From: Alphaproteobacteria bacterium
Lineage (GTDB): Bacteria > Pseudomonadota > Alphaproteobacteria > Rhodobacterales > Rhodobacteraceae
Length of the DNA: 64,000 nucleotides
Assembly (NCBI GenBank): GCA_009908505.1
Contig: JAAAPD010000003.1
Span: forward strand, 145,282 to 209,281
Reading direction: 5' to 3'
Under the pieces are notes generated by a model. It worked only from the letters and a program-made list of their open reading frames with translations, was not told where the DNA came from and made no database searches. A program made the translations under genes and the position numbers. Below, piece after piece: positions 31,565 to 43,513 of this stretch (the stretch's first letter is position 1; each line of letters starts with the position of its first letter).

Positions 31565-32206
31565 ATGACCAAGATCGCCCTCATCACCGGCGCCAGCCGC
31601 GGCCTTGGCGCCGCCCTGGCCGAAGCCCTGTCCCCCGTGCACCATGTCGTCGCCGTGGCCCGCACCACCGGCGCGCTGGAAGAGCTGGACGACCGCATAA
31701 AGGCCAAGGGCGGCGATGCCACGCTGGCGCCGATGGACATCACTACCGATCCGGCCATGCAGCAGCTGTGCCGGTCGATCCATGACCGCTGGGGCAAGGT
31801 CGAACTTTGGGTTCACGCGGCGGTTCATGCCGCGCCGCTATCGCCCGCTGCGGCCACGGGCGCCAAGGATTTCGACAAGTCGATAGAGGTCAACGTGACC
31901 GCCACGCAGCGCCTGATCGGCTATGTCGCGCCGCTTCTGGGCACCGACGGCCGCGCCGTGTTCTTCGACGATCCGCGGGGGGGCGAAACCTATTTCGGCT
32001 CCTACGGGGCGTCGAAGGCCGCGCAGATCGCCTTGGCCCGGTCTTGGCAACGCGAAAGCGAACGCACCGGTCCGCAGGTTCGCATCCTGACGCCCAAGGC
32101 GATGCCGACAGGCACGCGGGCCCGGTTCTACCCCGGCGAAGATCGCAGCGGACTGGCCAGCCCCGCCGACGAGGCCGCCCGGCTGTTGCCCGAAATCATC
32201 GGCTGA
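31565..32206 (+). CDS. SDR-family NAD(P)-dependent oxidoreductase
   Basis: 'ALITGASRGLGAALAEAL', 'SYGASKAAQIALARSW'. Confidence 0.92.
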   Translation: MTKIALITGASRGLGAALAEALSPVHHVVAVARTTGALEELDDRIKAKGGDATLAPMDITTDPAMQQLCRSIHDRWGKVELWVHAAVHAAPLSPAAATGAKDFDKSIEVNVTATQRLIGYVAPLLGTDGRAVFFDDPRGGETYFGSYGASKAAQIALARSWQRESERTGPQVRILTPKAMPTGTRARFYPGEDRSGLASPADEAARLLPEIIG

Positions 32207-32273
32207 CCCCTTCCGCCACAGGTCCTTGCCGCCCACGCCGCCCTGAATTACTAGGGCTGTAAAGGGGGCGGAT

Positions 32274-33062
32274 ATGCGCATTCTCATCACCAATGACGAC
32301 GGGATCAACGCGCCGGGCCTGGCGGTTCTGCACGACATTGCGACCCGGATCGCGGGGCCCGAGGGCGAGGTCTGGACCGTGGCCCCCGCCTTCGAGCAAT
32401 CCGGCGTCGGGCATTGCATTTCCTACACGCACCCCACCATGATCGCCGAGCTGGGCGAACGCCGCTTCGCCGCCGAGGGCTCGCCCGCCGATTGCGTCTT
32501 GGCGGGGATACACGACGTGATGGTCGATGCGCGGCCCGATCTTGTCCTTTCCGGCGTCAACCGCGGCAACAATGCCGCCGAGAACACGCTCTATTCCGGC
32601 ACGGTGGGCGGCGCGATGGAAGCGGCCCTGCAAGGCCTGCCCGCCATCGCCCTGTCACAGTTCTACGGCCCCGCCAATGCCAGCCTGCCCAACCCGTTCG
32701 AGGCGACCGCCGGTCACGGCGTGGCCACGATCCGCGCCCTACTTGACCGCGCCCATTGGGACAACGGCGTCGATTACCGCCTGTTCTACAACGTGAACTT
32801 TCCCCCAGTCCCGGCCGCCGAGGTCAAGGGGATGCGCGCCACGACGCAAGGCTATCGCGCCAACACGTCCTTTTCCGTGGAACCGACCCATTCGCCCTCG
32901 GGCCGGCGGTTTCTTTGGATCAAGGGCGGCGCCCAGCACGAGCCAACCGCGCCGGGTAGCGATGCGGCGGCCAATCTGGACGGCTATATCTCGGTCACAC
33001 CCATGCGCGCGGACCTGACCGCCCATGACCATATCGCCGCCCTGAAGGAGGCGCTGGAGTGA
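32274..33062 (+). CDS. surE: 5'/3'-nucleotidase SurE
   Basis: '[19 protein letters not shown]', '[29 protein letters not shown]'. Confidence 0.97.
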   Translation: MRILITNDDGINAPGLAVLHDIATRIAGPEGEVWTVAPAFEQSGVGHCISYTHPTMIAELGERRFAAEGSPADCVLAGIHDVMVDARPDLVLSGVNRGNNAAENTLYSGTVGGAMEAALQGLPAIALSQFYGPANASLPNPFEATAGHGVATIRALLDRAHWDNGVDYRLFYNVNFPPVPAAEVKGMRATTQGYRANTSFSVEPTHSPSGRRFLWIKGGAQHEPTAPGSDAAANLDGYISVTPMRADLTAHDHIAALKEALE

Positions 33063-33694
33063 CCCCCGAAGAGCAGATGCAGTTCGTCTACGCGCTGCGC
33101 TCCAAGGGGGTGACGGATGCCCGCACGCTGGTCGCGATGGAACGCACCGACCGGGCGCGGTTCGTCAAGGGCCATTTCGCCGACCGCGCCTACGAGGACA
33201 TGCCCCTGCCCATCGCCTGCGGCCAGACCATCAGCCAGCCGTCCGTCGTCGGGCTGATGACCCAGGCGCTAAACGTGCAGCCCCGCGACAAGGTTCTGGA
33301 AGTCGGCACCGGGTCCGGCTACCAGGCTGTGATCCTGAGCCACCTGGCGCGGCGCGTCTACACGGTGGACCGGCACAAGCGGCTGGTCCAGGAGGCGCGC
33401 AAGCTCTTCGACGAGATGGACCTGACCAATATCACCGCCATCACCACCGATGGCAGCCACGGCCTGCCTGAACAGGCGCCTTTCGACCGCATCGTGGTGA
33501 CCGCTGCGGCCGAGGACCCGCCGGGGCCGCTGCTGGCGCAGCTCAAGCCCGGCGGCATCATGGTCCTTCCCGTGGGCCAGTCGGACGCGGTGCAGTCGCT
33601 GATCCGCGTGACACGCACCGAGGACGGGTTCGACTACCAGGAATTGCGCCCGGTGCGCTTCGTGCCGCTTGTTGAGGGCTTGGGCGCCGATTGA
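33059..33694 (+). CDS. pcm: Protein-L-isoaspartate O-methyltransferase (GTG start overlapping surE stop)
   Basis: '[27 protein letters not shown]', '[14 protein letters not shown]'. Confidence 0.95.
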   Translation: MTPEEQMQFVYALRSKGVTDARTLVAMERTDRARFVKGHFADRAYEDMPLPIACGQTISQPSVVGLMTQALNVQPRDKVLEVGTGSGYQAVILSHLARRVYTVDRHKRLVQEARKLFDEMDLTNITAITTDGSHGLPEQAPFDRIVVTAAAEDPPGPLLAQLKPGGIMVLPVGQSDAVQSLIRVTRTEDGFDYQELRPVRFVPLVEGLGAD

Positions 33695-33762
33695 TTTTCC
33701 CCTATAGTCGCGCCAACAGGCGACGCTAGGATAAGATCGCCCCAGTCCCGAGGATCGAGCCG

Positions 33763-34944
33763 ATGTCAAACCGAACCCTGTCCCGTCCCGTGCGCTGTCT
33801 ACTTGCCGGCACCGCGCTGGTGGCTCTTGCTGCCTGCGACTCCGACGGCAACCTGGCCGATTTCGACCTGCGAGACCTTGGCGGTGGCTTCGATACCTCC
33901 GAGGCGGTGGCCAACCTGCCCAACCGCCCCCGGCCGGATGATCGCGGCGTGATTTCCTATCCTGGCTATCAGGTGGTGGTGGCACGGCAGGGCGAAACCG
34001 TACGCCAGATCGCGGGCCGGCTGGGCGTGAATGCCGAGCAATTGGCCAATTACAACGCTATCGACCCGGACACGCCCCTGCGGCGCGATGAAATCGTCGC
34101 CCTGCCTGGCCGTGTCGCCGAACCGTCCCCGGCGACCGGGGCCGTGGCGACCGGGCCGATCCAACCCCCCAGCCAGGTGGACGTGACGACGCTGGCCTCG
34201 GATGCGATCGACCGTGCGGGTGACCAGCGCAGCACGCCCGCGTCGCAGCCCGCGACGCCTTCGGACGCGCCCACGGGAGTCGAACCCTTGCGCCACCAGG
34301 TGCAACGCGGTGAAACCGTGTATTCCATCGCCCGGCTTTATGACGTGCCGGTGCGCGGCCTGGCCGAATGGAACGGGCTGGGCGCAGACCTGACGATCCG
34401 CGAGGGCCAGCAATTGCTGATCCCCGCAAGCGGAACATCGCGCCCAGCGCCCGCGGCGGTCACCAATCCGGGCGAAGGCACCCAGACGCCGACCCCGCCC
34501 AGCGCAGCCCAGCCGTTGCCGGCGGAAACGCCGGAGGTGGCGCCAGAGGCCCCCCCGGCCCCCGATATCGGTCAACAGAGCAGCGCCGCCACGGACGCGC
34601 CCCTGATCTACCCGATCTCGGGCAGCATTATTCGCGAATACAGCCCCGGCCGAAACGAGGGCATCGACATCGCCGCCGATGCCGGCACGCCCGTCAAGGC
34701 CGCCGCCGACGGAACCGTTGCCGCCATCACCGAGAATACGAACGGCGCCAAGATCGTCGTGCTGCGCCATACCGGCAACATCCTGACCGTCTACGTGAAC
34801 GTTCAGGACCTGACCGTGTCCAAGGATGACCGCGTGTCCCAGGGCCAGTCCATCGCCACGGTCGCCGCCGGATCGCCCAGCGCGCTGCATTTCGAGGTGC
34901 GTGACGGATTGGAAAGCGTTGATCCGGCCGACTACCTGCCGTGA
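33763..34944 (+). CDS. nlpD: LysM / M23 peptidase-domain lipoprotein, NlpD-like
   Basis: Lipobox LAAC, two LysM repeats ('YQVVVARQGETVRQIAGRLGVNAEQLANYN', 'HQVQRGETVYSIARLYDVPVRGLAEWNGL'), C-terminal LytM-like domain; surE-pcm context. Confidence 0.88.
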   Translation: MSNRTLSRPVRCLLAGTALVALAACDSDGNLADFDLRDLGGGFDTSEAVANLPNRPRPDDRGVISYPGYQVVVARQGETVRQIAGRLGVNAEQLANYNAIDPDTPLRRDEIVALPGRVAEPSPATGAVATGPIQPPSQVDVTTLASDAIDRAGDQRSTPASQPATPSDAPTGVEPLRHQVQRGETVYSIARLYDVPVRGLAEWNGLGADLTIREGQQLLIPASGTSRPAPAAVTNPGEGTQTPTPPSAAQPLPAETPEVAPEAPPAPDIGQQSSAATDAPLIYPISGSIIREYSPGRNEGIDIAADAGTPVKAAADGTVAAITENTNGAKIVVLRHTGNILTVYVNVQDLTVSKDDRVSQGQSIATVAAGSPSALHFEVRDGLESVDPADYLP

Positions 34945-34992
34945 TCGAAATCCCGGATTTTTGATCGCCCCAGCGAGTTTCCCGAAATTCGT

Positions 34993-35835
34993 CTAAAGCC
35001 GCACGCCCTGGCGTCCGGCCAGATCCGTGAAGAACTGCCAGGCGACGCGGCCCGATCGCGCGCCGCGCGTTGCCTGCCACTCAATCGCCTCGGCGCGCAG
35101 AGTCTCGGGGTCGATGGTCACGTCATAGGCCGCGCAATAGCCCTCGATCATCGCCAGGTACTCATCCTGGTCGCAGGGATGAAAGCCCAGCCAGAGGCCG
35201 AAGCGGTCGGACAGCGAAACCTTCTCCTCAACCGCCTCCGCCGGATTGATGGCGGTGGACCGTTCGTTCTCGATCATGTCACGGGGCATCAGGTGGCGCC
35301 GGTTCGAAGTCGCATAAAGCACCACGTTGTCCGGCCGCCCCTCGATCCCGCCGTCCAGCACCGCCTTGAGCGCCTTGTAATGCTGGTCGTCATGGGAAAA
35401 CGACAGGTCGTCGCAGAACAGGATGAAACGTTCCTCGCGTCCCCGCAGCAGGTCCAGGCAGCGGCCGATGCTGGGCAGGTCCTCGCGCTGGATCTCGACG
35501 ATCTTCAGGCTGGCATGGTCCTGCGCGACAGCCCCGTGCACCGCCTTGACGAGCGAGGATTTTCCCATCCCCCGCGCCCCCCAGAGCAGGGCGTTGTTGG
35601 CGGGCATGCCGCGGGCGAATTGCCCGGTGTTGCGCAGCAGCGTGTCGCGGGACCGGTCGATGCCCAACAGCAGGTCGATCTCGACCCGGTTCACCTTGTC
35701 CACCGGCATCAGGCGATCCGGGTCAGGCTGCCAGAGAAAGGCCGGCGCGGTTCTGAAATCCGGGGCCGGGATGGGCGCCGGAGCCATCCGCTCCAGCGCC
35801 CCCGCGATGCGAAGAAGGGCCTCCTCCCCGCTCAC
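34993..35835 (-). CDS. DUF815 ATP-binding protein
   Basis: 'NNALLWGARGMGKSSLVKAVHGAV', 'RFILFCDDLSFSHDDQHYKALKAVLDGG'. Confidence 0.92.
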   Translation of the reverse strand: MSGEEALLRIAGALERMAPAPIPAPDFRTAPAFLWQPDPDRLMPVDKVNRVEIDLLLGIDRSRDTLLRNTGQFARGMPANNALLWGARGMGKSSLVKAVHGAVAQDHASLKIVEIQREDLPSIGRCLDLLRGREERFILFCDDLSFSHDDQHYKALKAVLDGGIEGRPDNVVLYATSNRRHLMPRDMIENERSTAINPAEAVEEKVSLSDRFGLWLGFHPCDQDEYLAMIEGYCAAYDVTIDPETLRAEAIEWQATRGARSGRVAWQFFTDLAGRQGVRL

Positions 35836-36761
35836 TTCTTCGCCTCATCCTCGTCGTCGCCCAAAAGCTCGTCGGTGGCGGCGTCGAATTCCTCGTCGGC
35901 CTCATCGGCCTCGTTGGCCTCGTCCTCGTCGTCTTCGAACCACAGCCCCTCGGCGCGCAGGCGTTCCTCGCGCTTGCGCTCGACCCGGGCGACCAGGTGG
36001 ATCGAGATCTCGTAAAGGCCATAGACCACGACGAACAGGATCGCCTGGGTGATGACATCCGGCGGCGTCACCAGTGCGGCCAAGACCAGGATGCCGACAA
36101 CGGCATATTTGCGCACGGTACGCAGGCCCGGCGCGCTGACCAGGCCGGCCTTGCCCATCAGGGTCAGCAGAACCGGCAATTGGAAGCAAAGACCGAAGGC
36201 CACGATGAACTTGATCGTCAGGTTAAGATATTCTTGGGCCGACCCCTGGAAAACAACGGACAGGCCCTGTTCGACCTCTTCGCCGACGACGGCCTCGCCC
36301 TCGGCGCCGAATTGCTGGAAGCCCAGGAAGAAATCATAGGCCAACGGCGTCACAACGTAGAAGGCAAAGGACGCGCCCAGGAAGAACATGAAGGGCGAGG
36401 CGACCAGAAAGGGCAGGAAGGCGCCCTTTTCCGACTTGTAAAGGCCCGGCGCCACGAAGCGCCACATCTGGTGGGCGATGGCCGGGAAGGCCAGGATGAA
36501 GCCGCCCAGCAACGACACCTTGATCGCCACGAAGAAGCCCTCTTGCGGCGAGATGAAGATCAGGTCGCAATCCTGGCCGCGCTGGTCCAGCACCTGGCAC
36601 AGGGGATCGGTCAGGAAGTTGAAGATCGGCGTGGCCACGGTGAAACAGATCACCATCCCGATCAGGAAGGCGATGACCGATCGGATCAGCCGGGTCCGCA
36701 ATTCCGTCAGATGCTCGATCAGCGGGGCCGCGCTGTCCTCGATCTCGTCCTGGGTGCTCAT
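35832..36761 (-). CDS. tatC: Sec-independent protein translocase TatC
   Basis: 'PLIEHLTELRTRLIRSVIAFLIGM', six TM; acidic C-terminal tail. Confidence 0.97.
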   Translation of the reverse strand: MSTQDEIEDSAAPLIEHLTELRTRLIRSVIAFLIGMVICFTVATPIFNFLTDPLCQVLDQRGQDCDLIFISPQEGFFVAIKVSLLGGFILAFPAIAHQMWRFVAPGLYKSEKGAFLPFLVASPFMFFLGASFAFYVVTPLAYDFFLGFQQFGAEGEAVVGEEVEQGLSVVFQGSAQEYLNLTIKFIVAFGLCFQLPVLLTLMGKAGLVSAPGLRTVRKYAVVGILVLAALVTPPDVITQAILFVVVYGLYEISIHLVARVERKREERLRAEGLWFEDDEDEANEADEADEEFDAATDELLGDDEDEAKK

Positions 36762-37219
36762 GCACTGTCCTTCGTGGATTTGGCCGGGGTGTCGGACGCG
36801 GGCTCGCCACTCTTTTCCGCTTCGGATGCCGCTGTGTCGGCCTCGGCGGCCTCGCGGGCCATGCGCTCTTCGGCCACGCGGGCGGCATTTTCGCGGATCT
36901 TCTCGGCAGCCTCCTTGCGCTCTTTGGACAGGCGCTCGGTCTCGCCGCCGGGCTTCATGGCGGACTTGGCCGTATCCTTGACCGCGTCGCTTGCGGTCTT
37001 GGCCGGGTTGGCGGCCGCGCGAATGGTCTTGTCGATATCACGCACGCCCGATTCATCGGCGGCCGCGTTCATGGCCGAGGAAAACTCGCGCGCCATCCGC
37101 CGCATCTTGCCGGTGAAGCGCCCAAAGGCGCGAAACAGGCCCGGCAGATCCTTGGGGCCGACCACGATCAGCGCCACGATTCCGATTACCAGAAGCTCGG
37201 TCCAGCCAATATCAGGCAT
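36758..37219 (-). CDS. tatB: Sec-independent protein translocase TatB
   Basis: 'MPDIGWTELLVIGIVALIVVGPKDLPGLFRAFGRFTGKMRRMAREF'. Confidence 0.95.
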   Translation of the reverse strand: MPDIGWTELLVIGIVALIVVGPKDLPGLFRAFGRFTGKMRRMAREFSSAMNAAADESGVRDIDKTIRAAANPAKTASDAVKDTAKSAMKPGGETERLSKERKEAAEKIRENAARVAEERMAREAAEADTAASEAEKSGEPASDTPAKSTKDSA

Positions 37220-37233
37220 GTCGGTTCAGCCGT

Positions 37234-37452
37234 TCAGGCTTTGGTGTCTTCGTCTTCGGGGGTGACATCCTTGGTCGCCTCGTCAGACATCTGTTCATCC
37301 AGCTCTTTCTTGCCGTCATCCACGCCCTTCTTGAAGGCGGTGATGCCCTTGCCGACCTCGCCCATCAGGGACGAGATCTTGCCGCGCCCGAAAAGCACCA
37401 GCACCACGACGGCGATCAGAAGCAGGCCGGGAAGGCCGATATTGTTGAGCAT
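37234..37452 (-). CDS. tatA: Twin-arginine translocase TatA
   Basis: '[44 protein letters not shown]'. Confidence 0.95.
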   Translation of the reverse strand: MLNNIGLPGLLLIAVVVLVLFGRGKISSLMGEVGKGITAFKKGVDDGKKELDEQMSDEATKDVTPEDEDTKA

Positions 37453-37649
37453 GTGTTCTCTCCGCTCTTGCGGGTCCGGGTGACCCGTCTTGTTGAATAC
37501 CAAGGCCGAGGATTAGGCCCATCACGCGGCCGGGGAAAGTCACAATTTCCCGCTCGGGGGCAATAAAAGCAGGGGTTTGCCGTTTTTCGTGCCATAAACT
37601 TGTCAACTGACCAAAAAATGTCAAAACTGGCGCGACCTAAGGGGGAAAG

Positions 37650-38294
37650 ATGCGCCGAGCCGACCGATTGATGACCCTGATTCGCCTGCTGCGCGGCGGC
37701 ACAATGCACAAGGCGGGCGACCTGGCCCGGGCAACCGGCGTGTCCTTGCGCACCATCTATCGCGACATGGAAACGCTGGCCGCCTCGGGCGTGCCGATCG
37801 AGGGCGAACGCGGCATCGGCTACCGGGTCACGGCGGCGATCACCCTGCCCCCGCTGAACCTGACCAACGACGAGCTCGAGGCGCTGCATGTGGGGCTTGC
37901 CGCCATGGGCCAGGCCGAAGACCCGGACCTGTCGCGCGCCGCCCGGTCGCTGGCGGCCAAGCTGGACGCGGTCCTGCCCGAGGACCGCCCCGCCCGCCAC
38001 AGCGCCCTGGCCGTCTATCCCTTTGCCGATGCCGCGCGCGGTTTCCAGCACCTGCCCCGCATCCGCCAGGCGATCCGCGCTCAGCAGAAACTGGAGCTGA
38101 CCCATGACGGGCACAGCCGCACGGTCCGCCCGCTGGCGCTGGACTACTGGGGACGGCTCTGGACGGTCGTGGTCTGGTGCGAAAAGGCGCGCGGCTTCGA
38201 TGAGTTGCGCGTGGACCGGATCAGCGCGCTCCGTGTCCTGCCCAGCCTGTTCGTCGAGGAAGAGGGCAAGCGCCTGTCCGACTACCGGTCCTAG
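37650..38294 (+). CDS. HTH/WYL-domain (YafY-type) transcriptional regulator
   Basis: 'MRRADRLMTLIRLLRGGTMHKAGDLARATGVSLRTIYRDMETLAASGVPIEGERGIGYRV'. Confidence 0.92.
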   Translation: MRRADRLMTLIRLLRGGTMHKAGDLARATGVSLRTIYRDMETLAASGVPIEGERGIGYRVTAAITLPPLNLTNDELEALHVGLAAMGQAEDPDLSRAARSLAAKLDAVLPEDRPARHSALAVYPFADAARGFQHLPRIRQAIRAQQKLELTHDGHSRTVRPLALDYWGRLWTVVVWCEKARGFDELRVDRISALRVLPSLFVEEEGKRLSDYRS

Positions 38295-38295
38295 C

Positions 38296-38343
38296 GCCGG
38301 CAAAACAACCGGCCCGGGCCGCAAACCCGGCCGTCATACGGCC
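38296..38343. terminator. Two hairpins (GCCGG/CCGGC and GGCCGT-CAT-ACGGCC) between convergent genes
   Basis: Stems 38296-38300/38309-38313 and 38329-38334/38338-38343; second abuts stop at 38344. Confidence 0.5.
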
Positions 38344-39429
38344 CTAGCCCGCGTGCGGAAAGACGAAACAGCGATCCCGGCGAATCATCAGCCAAAGGGC
38401 CGTGCCCGGCTTGGGCAGGAACACCGACGGCACCGCAGCCTTCAGGACCGAGCCGTCATAGTCCATCCGGAATTCCACCAGGCTCTCCGAGCCCATGAAC
38501 CGCGCCCGCTCGACCACGCCGCGCGCCGGGGTGCCGTCCTGGGCGGTCGGGTTGGGGCCGCGCCCGTCGCGGTCGAAGTCGATCTTCAGGTGCTGGGGCC
38601 GGATGACAATATCCAGTTCGGTGCCGTCTGGCGTGCCGGGCGCCAGGAACTGACCGAAGGCGGTTTCGGTCAGCGCATTGCGCACCGTGCCCCGGATCAC
38701 GTTGATATCGCTGAAAAAGGCCGCGGCCTCTTTGTCGGCGGGGGCGTTGTAGACATTGTAGGGCGCGCCGCGCTGCACGATGTGCCCGTCGCGCATCAGC
38801 GCGATCTCGTCGGCCATGCGCATCGCCTCGGCCGGCTCATGCGTGACCAGAAGCACCGCCGCCCCGGCCTCTTTCAGCAGGTCCAGGGTTTCGTCGCGGA
38901 TGCCGTCGCGCAGACGGTTGTCCAGCCCGCTGAACGGTTCGTCCATCAGCATGATCGAAGGTTTCGGCGCCAGCGCCCGGGCCAGCGCCACGCGCTGTTG
39001 TTCGCCGCCCGACAGCTCGTGCGGGTAATTGTCGGCATAGGCCAGCATCCCGACCTTATCCAGCTGCGCCTCGGCCTGTTGCCGCAGCACGCCGCGCGGG
39101 CCGCGCAGGCCGAAGGCCACGTTCTGCGCCACGCTCAGATGCGGAAACAGGGCGAAATCCTGGAACATCAAACCGATGCCGCGCCCTTCGGGCGGAATGC
39201 GATGAACGGTATCGCACAGCAGCTTGCCATCGGCCCAGATCTCGCCGCGGTCCTGCATCTCGATCCCAGCGATCATCCGCAGCGTCGTGGACTTGCCACA
39301 GCCCGATGGCCCCAGCAGGCAGGTCACCTGCCCCGGCTGCACCGCAAGCGACACGTCATCGACCACGCGCCGCCCCTGGTAGGACTTCACGAGCGACTTG
39401 ATCTCCAGCCTCGGGGTCAGCGATGCCAC
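38344..39429 (-). CDS. ABC transporter ATP-binding protein, FbpC/PotA-like
   Basis: Walker A 'LLGPSGCGKSTTLRMIAG', signature 'LSGGEQQRVALARALAPKPSIMLMDEPFSGLD', C-terminal TOBE region. Confidence 0.9.
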   Translation of the reverse strand: MASLTPRLEIKSLVKSYQGRRVVDDVSLAVQPGQVTCLLGPSGCGKSTTLRMIAGIEMQDRGEIWADGKLLCDTVHRIPPEGRGIGLMFQDFALFPHLSVAQNVAFGLRGPRGVLRQQAEAQLDKVGMLAYADNYPHELSGGEQQRVALARALAPKPSIMLMDEPFSGLDNRLRDGIRDETLDLLKEAGAAVLLVTHEPAEAMRMADEIALMRDGHIVQRGAPYNVYNAPADKEAAAFFSDINVIRGTVRNALTETAFGQFLAPGTPDGTELDIVIRPQHLKIDFDRDGRGPNPTAQDGTPARGVVERARFMGSESLVEFRMDYDGSVLKAAVPSVFLPKPGTALWLMIRRDRCFVFPHAG

Positions 39430-39502
39430 CTGCGCCTCATTCTCCGACCGAAAAAATCGGGTATCCGGGCGCAGATAGCAACCCGCGTCCCCGGGAACAA
39501 GG

Positions 39503-40282
39503 TCAAAGCGTGGCGTTCACCGCGCCGCCATCGAGCAGAATGTTCTGGCCGACGATGAACCCGGCCTTGTCGGAACACAGAAAGGCGCACATGGCCCCGA
39601 ATTCCTGCGCCGTGCCATAGCGGCGGGCGGGAATCGTGGCCTGACGCTGGGCCCGGGCCTCGTCCATGGAAATGCCCTGGCTTTCGCTGACCCCCTTGTC
39701 CAGGCTGTCGGCCCGGTCGGTGGCGTGGATGCCGGGCAGAAGGTTGTTGATGGTGACGCCATGGGGCGCCACCTGCCGCGACGTTCCCGCCACGTAGCCC
39801 GTAAGCCCCGCGCGCGCCGAATTGGACAGCCCCAGCACCGGGATCGGCGATTTCACCGATTGAGAGGTGATGTTCACCACCCGGCCCCAGCCGCGTTCCA
39901 TCATCCCCGGCAACAGCGCCTTCATCAGCGCGATCGGGGTCAGCATGTTGGCATCCAGCGCGGCGATGAAATCGTCTCGGTCCCAATCCGTCCACATGCC
40001 GGGCGGCGGGCCACCGGCATTCGTCACAAGGATATCAATGCCCTGGGCTGCCTCGATCACCTGCGCCTGGCCCTCTTGCGTGGTGACATCGGCCTCGACG
40101 GTCATCACCTCGACCCCGTGTGCCGCGCGAATCTCGGCCGCCGTTGCATCCAGCGCCTCGGCGCCGCGGGCATTGAGGATCAGATCGACCCCTTCCGCCG
40201 CCAGCGCCTCGGCACAGCCGCGCCCCAGCCCCTTGGACGAGGCGCAGACCAGCGCCCGCTTGCCCTTGATCCCGTACTCCAT
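39503..40282 (-). CDS. SDR-family oxidoreductase
   Basis: 'GKRALVCASSKGLGRGCAEALAAEG', 'DILVTNAGGPPPG', C-terminal 'QNILLDGGAVNATL'. Confidence 0.92.
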   Translation of the reverse strand: MEYGIKGKRALVCASSKGLGRGCAEALAAEGVDLILNARGAEALDATAAEIRAAHGVEVMTVEADVTTQEGQAQVIEAAQGIDILVTNAGGPPPGMWTDWDRDDFIAALDANMLTPIALMKALLPGMMERGWGRVVNITSQSVKSPIPVLGLSNSARAGLTGYVAGTSRQVAPHGVTINNLLPGIHATDRADSLDKGVSESQGISMDEARAQRQATIPARRYGTAQEFGAMCAFLCSDKAGFIVGQNILLDGGAVNATL

Positions 40283-40410
40283 CGCAATTCTCCCTTCTCG
40301 ATGTGTCGCCGGTCACAATCGCCCCGGATCGGGCGGATCGTTGACCAGCTTTCGCCCCAATCCTTATGTAGTGTCGATGAAATTCACCAGAACCATGTTA
40401 TCGAGGCTTC

Positions 40411-41418
40411 ATGTCCACACGCGCCAGCCACACGATTCCGGCCTTTCCCTGTGAAAGCTTCCGCGTGAGCTATGGCGTGGCCGAGGGCGACCCGGTCTCC
40501 TTCATGGAAGAACTGGTGATGGACGATATCTACCAGCTGTCGAAATCCGCGCGGCGGGTTTCGCTGGCCTATCGACCGGACCCGGACAACCAGTGCTTCC
40601 GGATCGAGGACGGGTCCGAGGCGGGCGGTGTCGGCAACGCGCTCTACCTTGATTGCTGCCTGACCTTCATGGCCAGCGACGGCACTACGCTCGAAGCCAT
40701 CGTGCTGGTCGAGGTCGAGGATGGCGACGCGGCCGACATCTACCTGCTACCCTTGGCCACGTTGAATGCCGAAAGCGATTACCGCCTCGTTGGCGCCGAT
40801 CGCGCCGTCGCCCAGGCCAAGTTCGGCGAGGTCGCCTTTTGCAGCTTTGCCCGGGGCACCCACATCACGCTTGCCTCGGGCGCTCAGGTGCCCATCGAGG
40901 CCCTCAAGGTCGGTGACAAGGTCCTGACCCGCGACAGCGGCCCGCAAGAGGTGCGCTGGATCGGCCAGACGACCTTGCGCGCGGTGGGCGATTTCGCCCC
41001 GGTGGTTATTCGTGAAGGGGCGCTCTTCAACACCCGCGACCTGCTCTTGTCACCCGAACACCGTTTGTTCATCTACCAACGCCGGGACGATTTCGGCGTG
41101 GGCCGGGCCGAGGTTCTGGTCAAGGTGCGGCACCTGATCAACGGTGAAACCGTCTATCAGCGCGATGGCGGATTCGTGGATTACTTTCAGCTGCTGTTCG
41201 ACGACCACCAGATCATCTATGCTGAAGGCATCGCCGCCGAGACACTTCTGGTCGACAGCCGCACCCGCGCCGCCCTGCCCGGCGACCTGGCCGCGCGCCT
41301 TGGCGACAACCCGCCCGGCCACGCGGCCCGGCCGCACCTGGATTTCGAAGTCCAGGAGGACGTTGTCGGCACCCCGGACGCCGTGGACAGGCTCAGGCGC
41401 GCCTCGTCGTCGAGCTAA
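40411..41418 (+). CDS. Hint-domain-containing protein
   Basis: 'FCSFARGTHITLASGAQVPIEALKVGDKVLTRDSGPQEVRWIG...LLLSPEHRLFIY'. Confidence 0.88.
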   Translation: MSTRASHTIPAFPCESFRVSYGVAEGDPVSFMEELVMDDIYQLSKSARRVSLAYRPDPDNQCFRIEDGSEAGGVGNALYLDCCLTFMASDGTTLEAIVLVEVEDGDAADIYLLPLATLNAESDYRLVGADRAVAQAKFGEVAFCSFARGTHITLASGAQVPIEALKVGDKVLTRDSGPQEVRWIGQTTLRAVGDFAPVVIREGALFNTRDLLLSPEHRLFIYQRRDDFGVGRAEVLVKVRHLINGETVYQRDGGFVDYFQLLFDDHQIIYAEGIAAETLLVDSRTRAALPGDLAARLGDNPPGHAARPHLDFEVQEDVVGTPDAVDRLRRASSSS

Positions 41419-41454
41419 GTTGCCCTTTGCCGCGCCGCGGGCTATGGGGGCGCC

Positions 41455-43049
<1,595 letters not shown>

Positions 43050-43050
<1 letters not shown>

Positions 43051-43085
43051 CCCCGCCCCGGGGCGCGCTTGGCCCGGAAACGGGC
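43050..43085. terminator. Two hairpins (GCCCCG/CGGGGC; GCCCG-GAAA-CGGGC) between convergent prfC and osmC-like gene
   Basis: Stems 43050-43055/43059-43064 and 43072-43076/43081-43085. Confidence 0.5.
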
Positions 43086-43093
43086 GGCTCCGG

Positions 43094-43513
43094 TCACACG
43101 ATCCGGGCGTCCATCGTGATCTCGCAATCCAACAACTGCGAGATGGGGCATCCGGTCTCGGCGGCCTTGGCCGCCTTAATGATGGTGTCTTCGTCGCCCG
43201 CGGCATTGATCGTGACATCCAGGTGTGCCTTGACCACCTTGGGACCGCCCTCCATCGACAGATGAATGGTCGACGTCGTGGAGATCTTGTCGGGGACGAT
43301 GTCGCTTTCGCCAAGAATATTGGACAAGGCCATCGAAAAACAGGCCGCATGGGCCGCGCCGATCAACTCTTCGGGGTTGGTGCCCGGCTGATCCTCGAAT
43401 CGGGTGTTGAAGCCATAGCCAAGGCTCTGCAAGGCGCCGCTTTCGGTGCTGACCTCGCCCTTGCCGTCCTGCAATCCGCCGCTCCAGACGGCGCTTCCGT
43501 GCTTGTTGATCAT
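43094..43513 (-). CDS. OsmC-family peroxiredoxin-like protein
   Basis: 'TNPEELIGAAHAACFSMALSNIL', 'ETGCPISQLLDCEITMDARI'. Confidence 0.92.
   Translation of the reverse strand: MINKHGSAVWSGGLQDGKGEVSTESGALQSLGYGFNTRFEDQPGTNPEELIGAAHAACFSMALSNILGESDIVPDKISTTSTIHLSMEGGPKVVKAHLDVTINAAGDEDTIIKAAKAAETGCPISQLLDCEITMDARIV

Noticed and set aside
34943-34966. Possible hairpin GATCGAAATCC/GGATTTTTGATC after nlpD-like gene
   Set aside because: Arms need an internal bulge and leave almost no loop; too weak to call as terminator from sequence alone.
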